NCBI GenBank assembly: GCA_016887505.1 | Contig: CP069393.1 | Span: 1,164,001 to 1,228,000 of the forward strand | Source of the DNA: Clostridia bacterium | GTDB taxonomy: Bacteria > Bacillota > TC1 > UBA5767 | Length of the DNA: 64,000 nucleotides | Direction of reading: 5' to 3' | Translations under genes and position numbers: made by a program | Part shown: one piece after another, positions 9,303 to 17,390 of the stretch | Position numbering within the stretch: position 1 is the stretch's first letter | Layout: each line of letters starts with the position of its first letter | The notes under the pieces: model-generated | What the model saw: only the letters and a program-made list of their open reading frames with translations | Told to the model about the DNA's origin: nothing | Databases searched by the model: none

Positions 9303-10394
9303 CTAGCCTTCATTATGGCTCCTGCCAAGAAAAATCTCATAGCAAAATGAAAGCTTCCGGTGATAATCCAGCTCTACTAAATCAGTTGGTTTTACACGCC
9401 CATCTGACTTTTCAAAATAGGCCAAACCTACGTACTTTAACATATTATAAACAAATTGGGAGCAAAACATAATATTGGGTTTAAGAGATGTTCTAAAGAC
9501 CAAGCCCAACATATTATAAGCACTTCCATTTTTATTAATTTCCCGCACCTTGCTAACCAGTAGTTCTTTTTGTTCACGACTAGCATCAAGCTGGTAAACG
9601 ATCAGCGAAGAATCGGATTTCTTGTTAAAGAACTCAATCATCTCCTGGTTGAGACCTGGTGGATATAATTTCTCGCCTCCATTATAACTGATGACCGTTT
9701 TGAGTTCCCGGTCAAAAGATAAGGAAGCATGGTTGTATTGCTTTCTAGTAAATACCGAAATTATCTCACTAGCAGCGCTACCCGTATTGGACACAACTAT
9801 GTATAAATGAGGATCAGTAATACTTTCCATGGCTTTGTCAAAATAAGCTTCTGTTAATGTCCCATCATTAATGTACTGCGCAGAATTATGTCTTGGCAAG
9901 TCAGTAGCAATTTCCACTAAACGCTCCGCGGTTACGGTCTGCCGCAGTTGCCCCAATCCTTCCATCCTACCCTGCATTAGACCTGCTGCTTCTTTCAGCT
10001 GACCGAAACTCATCGTATTTAAGTCTTGGACTGACGGCAAATAGAATTCTGTAAATTTCTTCACCGTCACCACATGTTCTAAGAGATACGGTAAGGAAAG
10101 GATAAATACTCCAGCAGCATTGCGCAACAAATATAGTGGATAAACATCTTGTGCACTACTCATATAACTTGCATAAAAAATACTTTGCGCAATAAGCATT
10201 AAAACATGAAGAAATATCAAAAAGAAGCGGAAACGCTTCTTTGATTGAATTTTTATAGCTCTTAGAAACATCACCCAAAACATGAGCTGGGAAGCCATGA
10301 TAAAAAGAGGAAAATCCCCATATATCAATAATATTAGAATCAATAATATCCTACTAACCCTAACAATCACTCTATATTGTCCAACATCAGTCAT
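9303..10394 (-). CDS. Membrane protein with C-terminal permuted papain-like (YiiX/NlpC-type) domain
   Basis: This protein has 363 residues. The N-terminal third has about four hydrophobic helices (for example ILLILILLIYGDFPLFIMA and FFLIFLHVLMLIAQSIFYA). The C-terminal half resembles the circularly permuted papain fold of the YiiX/YaeF group: a candidate catalytic His precedes the Cys, in YNHASLSFD and then MFCSQFVYNMLKYVGL. That family includes amidases and lipid or peptide hydrolases; the substrate here is unknown. The start at 10394 follows GAGGA by about 7 nt. It lies ~115 nt downstream of the aldo/keto reductase and could be co-transcribed. The fold assignment comes from motif order only. 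Confidence 0.7.
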   Translation of the reverse strand: MTDVGQYRVIVRVSRILLILILLIYGDFPLFIMASQLMFWVMFLRAIKIQSKKRFRFFLIFLHVLMLIAQSIFYASYMSSAQDVYPLYLLRNAAGVFILSLPYLLEHVVTVKKFTEFYLPSVQDLNTMSFGQLKEAAGLMQGRMEGLGQLRQTVTAERLVEIATDLPRHNSAQYINDGTLTEAYFDKAMESITDPHLYIVVSNTGSAASEIISVFTRKQYNHASLSFDRELKTVISYNGGEKLYPPGLNQEMIEFFNKKSDSSLIVYQLDASREQKELLVSKVREINKNGSAYNMLGLVFRTSLKPNIMFCSQFVYNMLKYVGLAYFEKSDGRVKPTDLVELDYHRKLSFCYEIFLGRSHNEG

Positions 10395-10508
10395 AGTGTC
10401 TTCCTCTTTGTTATTTCCAATTCGCTTACTAAGCAAACGCAACTCTTAGGGCTCCATTCGAAGCTTATTTCTGAAGAGTTTTGAGATAATCATCGTTTTT
10501 GTTTAAAC

Positions 10509-11477
10509 TTAATCTTTGTCCAACCAATCAATGGTCTCTTGGTCCAATTCCAAGTCAATGCTACTTAATGAATCCAATAAATGCTCCATCTTAAGATTAC
10601 CAATCAAGGCAAAACCTTTCACAGGATTAGAGGTAATATATGCAATCGCCAGAGCAGCAGGTGTGCAACCATATTTTTCGCATAAGACTCTTACCTTTTC
10701 AGTCTTTCGGATATTGCGTTCATTTAAAAACATTCTTGCCCTAAAAGATAGCTCCGACTCACCACTTTTCAGGTATTTGGAGAAAAATCCGACTGCCTGC
10801 GTTGAATAAGCCATAACTGGAATTTCTGATTCACGATAACCAGCATATTCGTTTGGATCCATACAATAACATGTATCATCTAGCAGATCCTCTTTGTTGA
10901 AATGAGCCATATTCCATTGAATCTGTGAAACAGTAAATGGTGTTTTGCCATTTCTTATAGCATACTCGTTGGCTTCTTTGATTCTAGCGAGTGACCAATT
11001 CGAAGCCCCCAAGGCTCTAGCTAAGCCCCTTTGTACAAACTCATCCAATGTATCCATAATCTCGGATACCGGTACTGTTGGATCATCCCTATGTAAAAAA
11101 TAAACATCTACCCTGTCCATATCTAAGACTGCAAGCGAGGTACTGATATCGTACTCAAGACAATCCCAGGACAAGCGTGACTTGTGAAGGTCCCTACTTT
11201 CAGGATGTCCGCCCTTGGTAACAATGACCATCTCATCACGCACACCTCTTGCCTTAATCCATTTCCCAACAGCCAACTCACTTTTAGAAGATCCATACGG
11301 AATATAGGAGGCATATACTCTTGCTGTATCGATGGCTCGTCCGCCCAATTCATAATACTTGTCCATAATCTCAAAAGACTGTTCTATGCTAATTTCAGAA
11401 CCATAATTACTAGCACCCAATACAATCTTCGACATTTCAATATTGCCATCTATCGCTTGTATTTTCTCCGTTTTCAT
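10509..11477 (-). CDS. Aldo/keto reductase
   Basis: This is a 322-residue NADPH-type aldo/keto reductase. The catalytic tetrad is visible as Asp50 and Tyr55 (IDTARVYA), Lys88 (IVTKGG) and His129 (YFLHRDDP). The cofactor-binding GASNWS motif and the C-terminal AIAYITSNP segment match the YajO/Tas-like branch of the superfamily. It is cytoplasmic and the substrate is unknown. A GGAGG site lies 5 nt before the start. The RibD-type reductase gene upstream ends 37 nt before this start, so the two probably form one transcript. Confidence 0.92.
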   Translation of the reverse strand: MKTEKIQAIDGNIEMSKIVLGASNYGSEISIEQSFEIMDKYYELGGRAIDTARVYASYIPYGSSKSELAVGKWIKARGVRDEMVIVTKGGHPESRDLHKSRLSWDCLEYDISTSLAVLDMDRVDVYFLHRDDPTVPVSEIMDTLDEFVQRGLARALGASNWSLARIKEANEYAIRNGKTPFTVSQIQWNMAHFNKEDLLDDTCYCMDPNEYAGYRESEIPVMAYSTQAVGFFSKYLKSGESELSFRARMFLNERNIRKTEKVRVLCEKYGCTPAALAIAYITSNPVKGFALIGNLKMEHLLDSLSSIDLELDQETIDWLDKD

Positions 11478-11514
11478 ATCTACCTCCTACAATACTCTAT
11501 GTACACTACCAAAA

Positions 11515-12477
11515 CTATTTATTTGCTTCGATTCCGTATCGCAGAGCATACCTAGTATAAAAGAAATTGGAATCATGCAAGTGCATGGATACCATTTCGG
11601 CATGCGGATGATTTACAGAAGTAAAGGCCTTTTTATCACTGCCAATACTGGTTGCTTGTCCACCAACAAAAACACACGAAGTGTCAATGAATATTTCATC
11701 TAGAAGGCTTTCCGTCATCAACTGATGGCAATAAGCCGGTGATTCCACCAAAACCTTCTCCATCCCCATTGCACTAAGAATTTTCAACAGTTCGTTTGCA
11801 TCTGTCATAGAACCAGAGCCTGTTATGGTCACAGCAATCTTTCCTGGATTGTCCTTCAATAAATCTTCAATTATCCTATAATCTGTTTCATTTTTCGCAG
11901 TCGGTAATAAGAAGAAATCTCTCTTTATTTCTTGCTTTAAATTGAGATATCCCGCCGGAGAAGTCGCAATTAATATGGGAACCTCCTCATAGGAAAAAAC
12001 TGGATTCGCAAAGGGAATATTCTTGCCAGACCTAGTTACAACCACCGTCCAGGGGGCAATTGGTTTACCTGCCTTTCGTCGAGCCTCAATGATATCTCGG
12101 TCATAGGCACTACCTGAATAATCTGGTTCCTTAATAAGGGTACCTGCCCCAATAATAATCCCGTCACAGTTTCCTCTAAGCATATTCAGAATCCAAAAAT
12201 CCGCAAAAGCACCTACCGGATCCAGATAATTATTCTTTGCAATAAGCGGTCCTACCTCATTGTCTTCAAAAGCAATTTTCCCATCGATTGACATGACGTA
12301 GGAGGCATAGGTTATCGGTCTGTCCTCAGGCTTTTGTCTAAATTTCAGTTCTCCATATACTGCTTCGATCTTAGGGCAAGGAAAGCTAGGATGAATATAT
12401 CCCAACTCTTCTGTGCGATCTAATATACAATCCAATTTTATCTTCTTTGCATCAAAAACTACTTCTGGCAATGCCAT
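11515..12477 (-). CDS. RibD C-terminal/dihydrofolate reductase-like domain protein
   Basis: This 320-residue protein has the RibD_C reductase fold. Visible motifs are the family start RPITYASYVMSIDGKIA, the cofactor-side segment CDGIIIGAGTLIKEPDY and the late strand with EKVLVESPAYCHQLM. In RibD the domain reduces a ribosylaminopyrimidine with NADPH. Stand-alone versions outside rib operons act on unknown pterin- or pyrimidine-like substrates. There is no deaminase domain and no other riboflavin gene nearby, so a role in riboflavin synthesis is not supported. It starts 8 nt after GGAGG and is followed by the aldo/keto reductase. Confidence 0.85.
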   Translation of the reverse strand: MALPEVVFDAKKIKLDCILDRTEELGYIHPSFPCPKIEAVYGELKFRQKPEDRPITYASYVMSIDGKIAFEDNEVGPLIAKNNYLDPVGAFADFWILNMLRGNCDGIIIGAGTLIKEPDYSGSAYDRDIIEARRKAGKPIAPWTVVVTRSGKNIPFANPVFSYEEVPILIATSPAGYLNLKQEIKRDFFLLPTAKNETDYRIIEDLLKDNPGKIAVTITGSGSMTDANELLKILSAMGMEKVLVESPAYCHQLMTESLLDEIFIDTSCVFVGGQATSIGSDKKAFTSVNHPHAEMVSMHLHDSNFFYTRYALRYGIEANK

Positions 12478-12710
12478 TTAGTGCGCCTCCTTGAACTATT
12501 AACATCATATTCATCATTTTTCTATCTTGGTTTAGATTATACCATAGTCACCTCTAGAATGTATATACGTCTACCCCGCTTAAACGTCTATCAGATGGTG
12601 CCGGAACAACAGTTTTCTTCCAATATTTCTTCTACTATCTACCCACTTGGTCTCGCCAATCAAGTTTGCTTATGTCCTAATCTTCCTCTTATCTGTCAAA
12701 ATTTTGCAGA

Positions 12711-13523
12711 CTAGTCTAGTATAATTTCCTTGTTTTTTCCACCATCGCTGTATCGCACATAGGTCAAGTATGTTGCTACCTTTAGCAAGATTCTAATAAT
12801 TCCTCCTAAAAACCAACCCGCAAAAAAGAAGACCATCGGTCCAAGGATCATAGAAAAATATCCAATCAGAAAAAAGGAAAGCAAGCTGATTAAAAATACC
12901 GGTTGCATATGATTTTTAGCCAATCTTAAGCTAGCTTTAATACCCTCAAACGTTCCGAGGTCATCTTCGACGATTGCAGTAGTCCACGTAAGAAATAGGG
13001 CACCAAGAAACGTTGCAAGGAAAAGACTACCCCAACCTCCAGTAGGTATAGCAATCAAAATGAAATACAATAATCCTGCCAAAAACCAGATAGGCGTAGA
13101 AAGTAGGACTAGCAAATGAATTATCAGTTTTCCGCTAAACACCTTCCCCATGTATACCCGTATTCCACCTATAAAGTGCTTTTTACTAGGTTTAATCCCT
13201 TGAATCGCTGTTTTGATTAAGCTAATACTCCCTACCTCAATCATACTCCATAACACCAAATATACGATATATACTAAGACAATTGAGAAACCGATTGGCC
13301 TAAAGGTACCCAATAGACTTCGAACGAACACGTCAAAAGTCTTAGCATGAAAGAGGCCACGGAAAGTACCACTAGCAAGACTCGTTACTAGGCCTATCAC
13401 CATAAGGATTCCTAGAACAATATGCATAGCCAGCCGCAAAAATACAGGTACGAATACAGCCTTATATTGGTGGCAGGTGAGCAATGATTGCTTAAAGTCG
13501 TCCATAAGATTATCGAACCACAT
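12711..13523 (-). CDS. Multi-pass membrane protein (paralogue of the upstream gene)
   Basis: This 270-residue protein has about six hydrophobic helices. I cannot name the family; it has the look of glycerophosphoryl-diester-phosphodiesterase-membrane or DUF975-type bundles. It shares a segment with its upstream neighbour (FEGIKASLRLAKNHMQPVFL here, MEGLRNSISFARKQFLPLSV there), which suggests ancient tandem duplication. The start at 13523 is supported by GGAGG 8 nt upstream. It overlaps the neighbour's end by 14 nt, so the two are translationally coupled and probably function together. Confidence 0.75.
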   Translation of the reverse strand: MWFDNLMDDFKQSLLTCHQYKAVFVPVFLRLAMHIVLGILMVIGLVTSLASGTFRGLFHAKTFDVFVRSLLGTFRPIGFSIVLVYIVYLVLWSMIEVGSISLIKTAIQGIKPSKKHFIGGIRVYMGKVFSGKLIIHLLVLLSTPIWFLAGLLYFILIAIPTGGWGSLFLATFLGALFLTWTTAIVEDDLGTFEGIKASLRLAKNHMQPVFLISLLSFFLIGYFSMILGPMVFFFAGWFLGGIIRILLKVATYLTYVRYSDGGKNKEIILD

Positions 13524-14421
13524 ATTCAGTACCTCCATCCCCAACTAAACCTTCTTCTTGATTTTCACTATACATAATAAAAATACACAAACTGAAAAAT
13601 ACTTGGAAAACCATTCGAATCAAAGATGAAACAATAACAGCCACGCTGATAACTGGAAGCAGAATATAAAAAGCCATCTTCAAATACGGCAATATTTCAC
13701 GGTACAAATAGCCGAAAGAAATATTGTTGCCCATCGGTTTGAGATGATTTTTTGCAGATGAAAAGTTTGAGCTGCTCGATCCACCACTTTTTCCACCCAA
13801 CAACTGGGTAAAAGCACTTTGAATCATAATCAGTACACTCAATGGTAGAAACTGTTTTCTTGCAAACGATATACTATTGCGCAATCCTTCCATAACCCTT
13901 GAATCATTCATCACAATATCGACTTTCCACATAGCCGTGAAAATCGTAAAAAGCAGGGGCACTAGGATAAACCCTATCAGTAGGGTTACAATCCCAATAA
14001 ATATAAATGGGATTAGTAGTACCAACCAAGCTGCAATCATCAGTAGGTTTGCGAGCAAAAAGCGAATAAAGTATTTTCGCACACCCTCAAAAAAGGATCC
14101 CTCCGCCAGTGTCCCGGTAACGATACAGGACTTGTACATGTTATATAATCCAGCCTCGACAATAAGCTCTGCGATACTTAGTAACAAGATAATTAGACCG
14201 ATCCAAAAAACAATTCCTTGTACAAATTCCCAGGGGTTGATATCTCGAAAGCTATTGTCTCCTGCAAAAATCATCACTTTGTATAGCATCAAGCCTGTAA
14301 TTATAAAGAATGTTGCTTTCATTAAAATCAGAACAATTTGAGGTTTATACAAACCTCGATTTTCCTTGTTCACGTGAAATGCATCCTTCATATAATCAAA
14401 GATACGTGCAATTCCTTCCAT
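13510..14421 (-). CDS. Multi-pass membrane protein (first gene of a paralogous pair)
   Basis: This 303-residue protein has an amphipathic N-terminus (MEGIARIFDYMKDAFHVNKE) followed by about six hydrophobic helices. A Gly/Ser-rich loop (GGKSGGSSSSNFSS) interrupts the hydrophobic pattern at about residue 205. No enzymatic motif is visible and I do not recognise the family. A GGAGG site lies 7 nt before ATG. It overlaps the next gene by 14 nt and shares a motif with it, so a hetero-oligomeric membrane complex is a reasonable guess but not shown. Confidence 0.75.
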   Translation of the reverse strand: MEGIARIFDYMKDAFHVNKENRGLYKPQIVLILMKATFFIITGLMLYKVMIFAGDNSFRDINPWEFVQGIVFWIGLIILLLSIAELIVEAGLYNMYKSCIVTGTLAEGSFFEGVRKYFIRFLLANLLMIAAWLVLLIPFIFIGIVTLLIGFILVPLLFTIFTAMWKVDIVMNDSRVMEGLRNSISFARKQFLPLSVLIMIQSAFTQLLGGKSGGSSSSNFSSAKNHLKPMGNNISFGYLYREILPYLKMAFYILLPVISVAVIVSSLIRMVFQVFFSLCIFIMYSENQEEGLVGDGGTEYVVR

Positions 14422-14677
14422 ACGAATACCTCCTTCACAATCTTATCCTTGTTCCATTTTCATCACAATGGGCCAATACTTTTTATGGCCAGCACTCTAG
14501 CTAGTCCACAACTTCTCTTAATTATATCACGTTCAAATCAAATCTTAATTCTTAGCATGCAAATCATAATATAAGATTATATCCACCTGCCAATCATTCA
14601 TAAAGATATTGCGAAGTGGATACCCTTTCTCTCTCCTAGCAATCGCTATTTCAAGCCCTTATCCTACTGGTCTTTCA

Positions 14678-14706
14678 TTGACAAGGATATTATTTGGATG
14701 TAGCAT
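14678..14706 (+). promoter_or_regulatory. Candidate sigma-A promoter upstream of rhodanese/TauE
   Basis: A perfect TTGACA -35 box is followed after 17 nt by TAGCAT (4 of 6 match to TATAAT). Transcription from here would give a ~210-nt leader before the rhodanese gene. Confidence 0.45.
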
Positions 14707-14822
14707 TTTCATATAATTATACTAAATATAGAACTTGCCCTTTTTGTGTTTACTTCAACGGTATGCACACCAGGCTGCATCATCATTCTTTCACGCATAT
14801 AAAATAATCAAAAAGGATTAAC

Positions 14823-14864
14823 ATGATAAAAAGATTCTGCAAATGTAAATGGTCCGGTACCTAA
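14823..14864 (+). CDS. Possible 13-residue leader peptide with two Cys codons
   Basis: The reading frame encodes MIKRFCKCKWSGT, with an AAAGGA ribosome site 5 nt before ATG. It lies 57 nt upstream of the rhodanese gene and downstream of the candidate promoter. After it, GTACC can pair with GGTAC across a 19-nt loop. The Cys-Lys-Cys content just before sulfur-related genes suggests a cysteine-sensing leader, but this is inference from one short frame and could be chance. Confidence 0.25.
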   Translation: MIKRFCKCKWSGT

Positions 14865-14921
14865 GTTTCTCTCTTTTGTTGGTACGCACTTAACTACTGT
14901 GATAATAAAAAGGAGAAACAC

Positions 14922-15302
14922 ATGAAACAATTTGACGCCTTTCTAAAAAATATGGATCTAGACTATCTTAGCCAAGGCAAATACAAAATTTCCTTTCCGG
15001 AATACATAGAACTTAAAAACAATGACAACGCAATCTTACTAGATGTTCGGACGCATGAGGAAAATGCTTGGGTTTCCTTTAATTTTGCTAAGCATATTCC
15101 ATTAAATGAACTACCCGATAGAATTGCAGAACTGCCCAAGGATAAAATCATCGCAATATTTTGTTGCACTGCTACTAGGGCCACTATTGCCTATAGCTAT
15201 CTAAGCATATTGGGTTATGATGCTAGGATCCTACCTGAACACATTGGAGATTTAGCCAGCCATATTAAAGCGGGATTTGTTGCAAAAAATCCCCTGTCTT
15301 AG
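14922..15302 (+). CDS. Rhodanese-like sulfurtransferase domain protein
   Basis: This is a single-domain rhodanese of 126 residues. It has the LLDVRTHEEN signature of the substrate-side strand and an active loop CCTATRA, where Cys81 is the expected persulfide-forming residue and Arg86 closes the loop. A short helical N-terminal extension (MKQFDAFLKNMDLDYLS) precedes the domain. Such proteins shuttle sulfane sulfur. The following TauE-type permease starts 15 nt after the stop, so they are co-transcribed and may link sulfane-sulfur handling to export of a sulfur oxyanion. The ribosome site is AAGGAG. Confidence 0.9.
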   Translation: MKQFDAFLKNMDLDYLSQGKYKISFPEYIELKNNDNAILLDVRTHEENAWVSFNFAKHIPLNELPDRIAELPKDKIIAIFCCTATRATIAYSYLSILGYDARILPEHIGDLASHIKAGFVAKNPLS

Positions 15303-15317
15303 GCTGGAAGGCAAGAT

Positions 15318-16121
15318 ATGATTTCAATGATTGTAATGAGCCTAATTATCCTTGTAATCGCCATCTCCATGTCAATGGTAGGAAAAGGTGGGGGAAATTT
15401 CTATGTACTTTCCATGGTTCTGGCAGGAGCTTCTATGCAAGAAGCCGCCACCACTTCCCAGCTCATCATGATGATGACATCCATTACCTCAATGTTAGTA
15501 TTCCATAAGAGCAAAAAAGTGGATTGGAAGCTAGCCTTGGTCATCGACCCACCAACAGACATTATGGCATTTGTCGGCGGTTATTTTGCAGGAAATATGG
15601 ACGGCTCGACCTTAAAAATCATGTTTGCAATCTTGCTTATTGTTATCTCTTTTTTCATGTTCTTTAATGTAAACAAAAAAGCAGTATGTATGGAGAAAAC
15701 AGCTGAAACAAGATTTGGGTTTTGGCATAGGTCATTCGGAGGTTATTCCTATACGGTAAATCTATGGATAACTTTACCTCTAACTGCTTTGGTTGGATTT
15801 TTTGCTGGAGCCGTTGGAATTTCTGGGGGCGCCTTTAAGATTCCTCTTATGGTGATTCTATGCGGGATTCCGATGGAAATAGCGATAGGTACTTCTGCTG
15901 CCATGGTTGCTGCAACAGCCTTAATGGGATTTCTAGGTCACAGTGTTAGTGGCAGTATCAATTTCTTATACACCATTCCATTGGCGATCATGGCAGTTCT
16001 AGGCGGTCTAATCGGTAGCCGCTATGCGGTTCACAGCAAACCCAAACATCTCCAAAAGATTTTTGCTGTCACCAACCTAGTCGCTGCGTTGGTCATGATC
16101 TTTAGTATTCTATTGAAATAG
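15318..16121 (+). CDS. TauE/SafE-family sulfite/organosulfonate permease
   Basis: This is an integral membrane protein of 267 residues with about eight helices in two inverted halves. Family signatures are GKGGGNFYVLSMVLAG near the N-terminus and the repeat-two motif AGAVGISGGAFKIPLMV followed by AIGTSAAMVAATALMGF. TauE/SafE proteins export sulfite, sulfoacetate or related anions, or move other sulfur compounds. It sits directly after the rhodanese gene with GGAAGG upstream of the start, which favours a sulfur substrate. The exact substrate is not determinable. Confidence 0.9.
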   Translation: MISMIVMSLIILVIAISMSMVGKGGGNFYVLSMVLAGASMQEAATTSQLIMMMTSITSMLVFHKSKKVDWKLALVIDPPTDIMAFVGGYFAGNMDGSTLKIMFAILLIVISFFMFFNVNKKAVCMEKTAETRFGFWHRSFGGYSYTVNLWITLPLTALVGFFAGAVGISGGAFKIPLMVILCGIPMEIAIGTSAAMVAATALMGFLGHSVSGSINFLYTIPLAIMAVLGGLIGSRYAVHSKPKHLQKIFAVTNLVAALVMIFSILLK

Positions 16122-16189
16122 AATACTGAAATACGCAGAATAAAATCCAATCTCTTATACTTCAAAAGTATACAATATTTTCAAACATA

Positions 16190-16232
16190 GAAGCCTAGAA
16201 CCATCGGAATTTTTCCAACAGTTCTAGGCTTC
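16190..16232. terminator. Bidirectional hairpin between TauE and rsmH-like genes
   Basis: A perfect 12-bp stem (GAAGCCTAGAAC / GTTCTAGGCTTC) encloses a 19-nt loop between convergent genes. T-runs are short on both sides, so termination strength is uncertain. Confidence 0.65.
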
Positions 16233-16284
16233 AATCTTTCATCTGGTATTTTAGTCTATCTTATCCATTTTCCGTTCCCGGAAT

Positions 16285-17334
16285 TCACGCTTTAATTGCC
16301 CAGCGCATCTTTGTCGAACGAGCACGATTATTAATTTTACATTCTTCTGCTGACGGTCTAATAATGCTAGACGATATTTCCTGGTAAATGCCCTCTCTAT
16401 AGAAACGTTTAAAAGATTTTTTAACCAACCGATCTTCTCCTGAATGAAATGAAAGAATCGCTACCCGTCCGCCCTTCGAAAGGACCGTCGGTAACTTTTC
16501 TAAAAATTCATACAGCACTTCATACTCATTGTTTACATCGATTCGCAAGGCTTGAAAAGACCTTGCACAAGATTTGCGTATTTCTTCCTTCCGCGTATCC
16601 TTTGGGATAAAATTTAATGCCTTTTCAATAACTTTTTGCAATTGTAACGTGGTACTTATGCTTCCATTTTTTTTAATTTCTACAATAATTGCATGCGCAA
16701 TTTCTTTTGCATAAGGTTCATCTGCATTCTCCAGCAGCATGCCTTCCAATTCATCTTCTTCCATTTCTACCAGTCGTTCGGCAGCTGATATTCCTTTATT
16801 GGGATCTAATCTTAAATCCAAGGGACCTTCTTTCTTATATGAAAAGCCTCGTTCGGGATTGTCTATTTGCATTGAAGAAACCCCTAGGTCTGCCAAAACA
16901 AAATCCAAGGGTCCCGATTCCTCATAAAGCTTGTCGATAGCCGAAAAATTCATTTGCCTGATTGTCAAAATTTCGGGTCCATACCCTAGTTTTGCCAAGC
17001 GTTCCCTAGTGCGTGGCAGTTCTATAGGGTCTACATCGAGTGCAAATAAATGTCCCTTGAAATCCAAACACTTGAGCATTTCCTTAGAATGCCCTCCATA
17101 TCCAAGCGTCGCATCCAAGCCGGTTTGTCCTGGTTTAATTTGTAAAAATTCTAGTATTTCTTTCACACAAATCGATAAATGCATCCCTGCCGGTGTACTT
17201 CCTTTTTGAATCACCTTGGTCACAGTTTCTGCATACTTTTCCGGTTGCAGCTCTTTATATTTTTCTTTATAGCTTTTAGGATGCGTGCCCTTATACCGAA
17301 CTCTTCTTTTGTGTTTTTTCCCACTATTCTCCAT
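16285..17334 (-). CDS. rsmH: RsmH-like 16S rRNA C1402 N4-methyltransferase (N-terminally extended form)
   Basis: This is a 349-residue SAM-dependent methyltransferase. The RsmH motifs are present: LDATLGYGGHSKEML (SAM motif I), LADLGVSSMQIDNPERGFSY, FQALRIDVNNE and ILSFHSGEDRLVKKSFKRF. RsmH methylates the N4 of cytosine 1402 in 16S rRNA. Two things differ from the usual ~310-residue enzyme. There is an extra basic N-terminus of about 50 residues (KKHKRRVRYKG), and the gene is not beside ftsL/mraY/mur genes as in the dcw cluster. It may therefore be a second, RsmH-related paralogue. AGGGGA precedes the ATG. Confidence 0.85.
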   Translation of the reverse strand: MENSGKKHKRRVRYKGTHPKSYKEKYKELQPEKYAETVTKVIQKGSTPAGMHLSICVKEILEFLQIKPGQTGLDATLGYGGHSKEMLKCLDFKGHLFALDVDPIELPRTRERLAKLGYGPEILTIRQMNFSAIDKLYEESGPLDFVLADLGVSSMQIDNPERGFSYKKEGPLDLRLDPNKGISAAERLVEMEEDELEGMLLENADEPYAKEIAHAIIVEIKKNGSISTTLQLQKVIEKALNFIPKDTRKEEIRKSCARSFQALRIDVNNEYEVLYEFLEKLPTVLSKGGRVAILSFHSGEDRLVKKSFKRFYREGIYQEISSSIIRPSAEECKINNRARSTKMRWAIKA

Positions 17335-17390
17335 TGTGTTGTCCCCTTCGTATATCTACTTGCTAATTTTTCTTGAACAGAACCTTTAAT

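Larger units (their letters stand above)
14422..14921. other. 500-nt divergent intergenic region
   Basis: It separates the minus-strand membrane-protein pair from the plus-strand rhodanese/TauE pair. It holds a candidate plus-strand promoter at 14678-14706 and a possible 13-residue leader peptide at 14823-14864. A small GGCCA/TGGCC hairpin occurs near 14471-14490. I see no other gene. Confidence 0.6.

Noticed and set aside
12481-12714. Plus-strand frame of 77 codons between the RibD-like and membrane-protein genes
   Set aside because: There is no ribosome site, the composition is unlike a protein, and it lies within the upstream region of the minus-strand RibD-like gene and ends inside the next gene's stop region.
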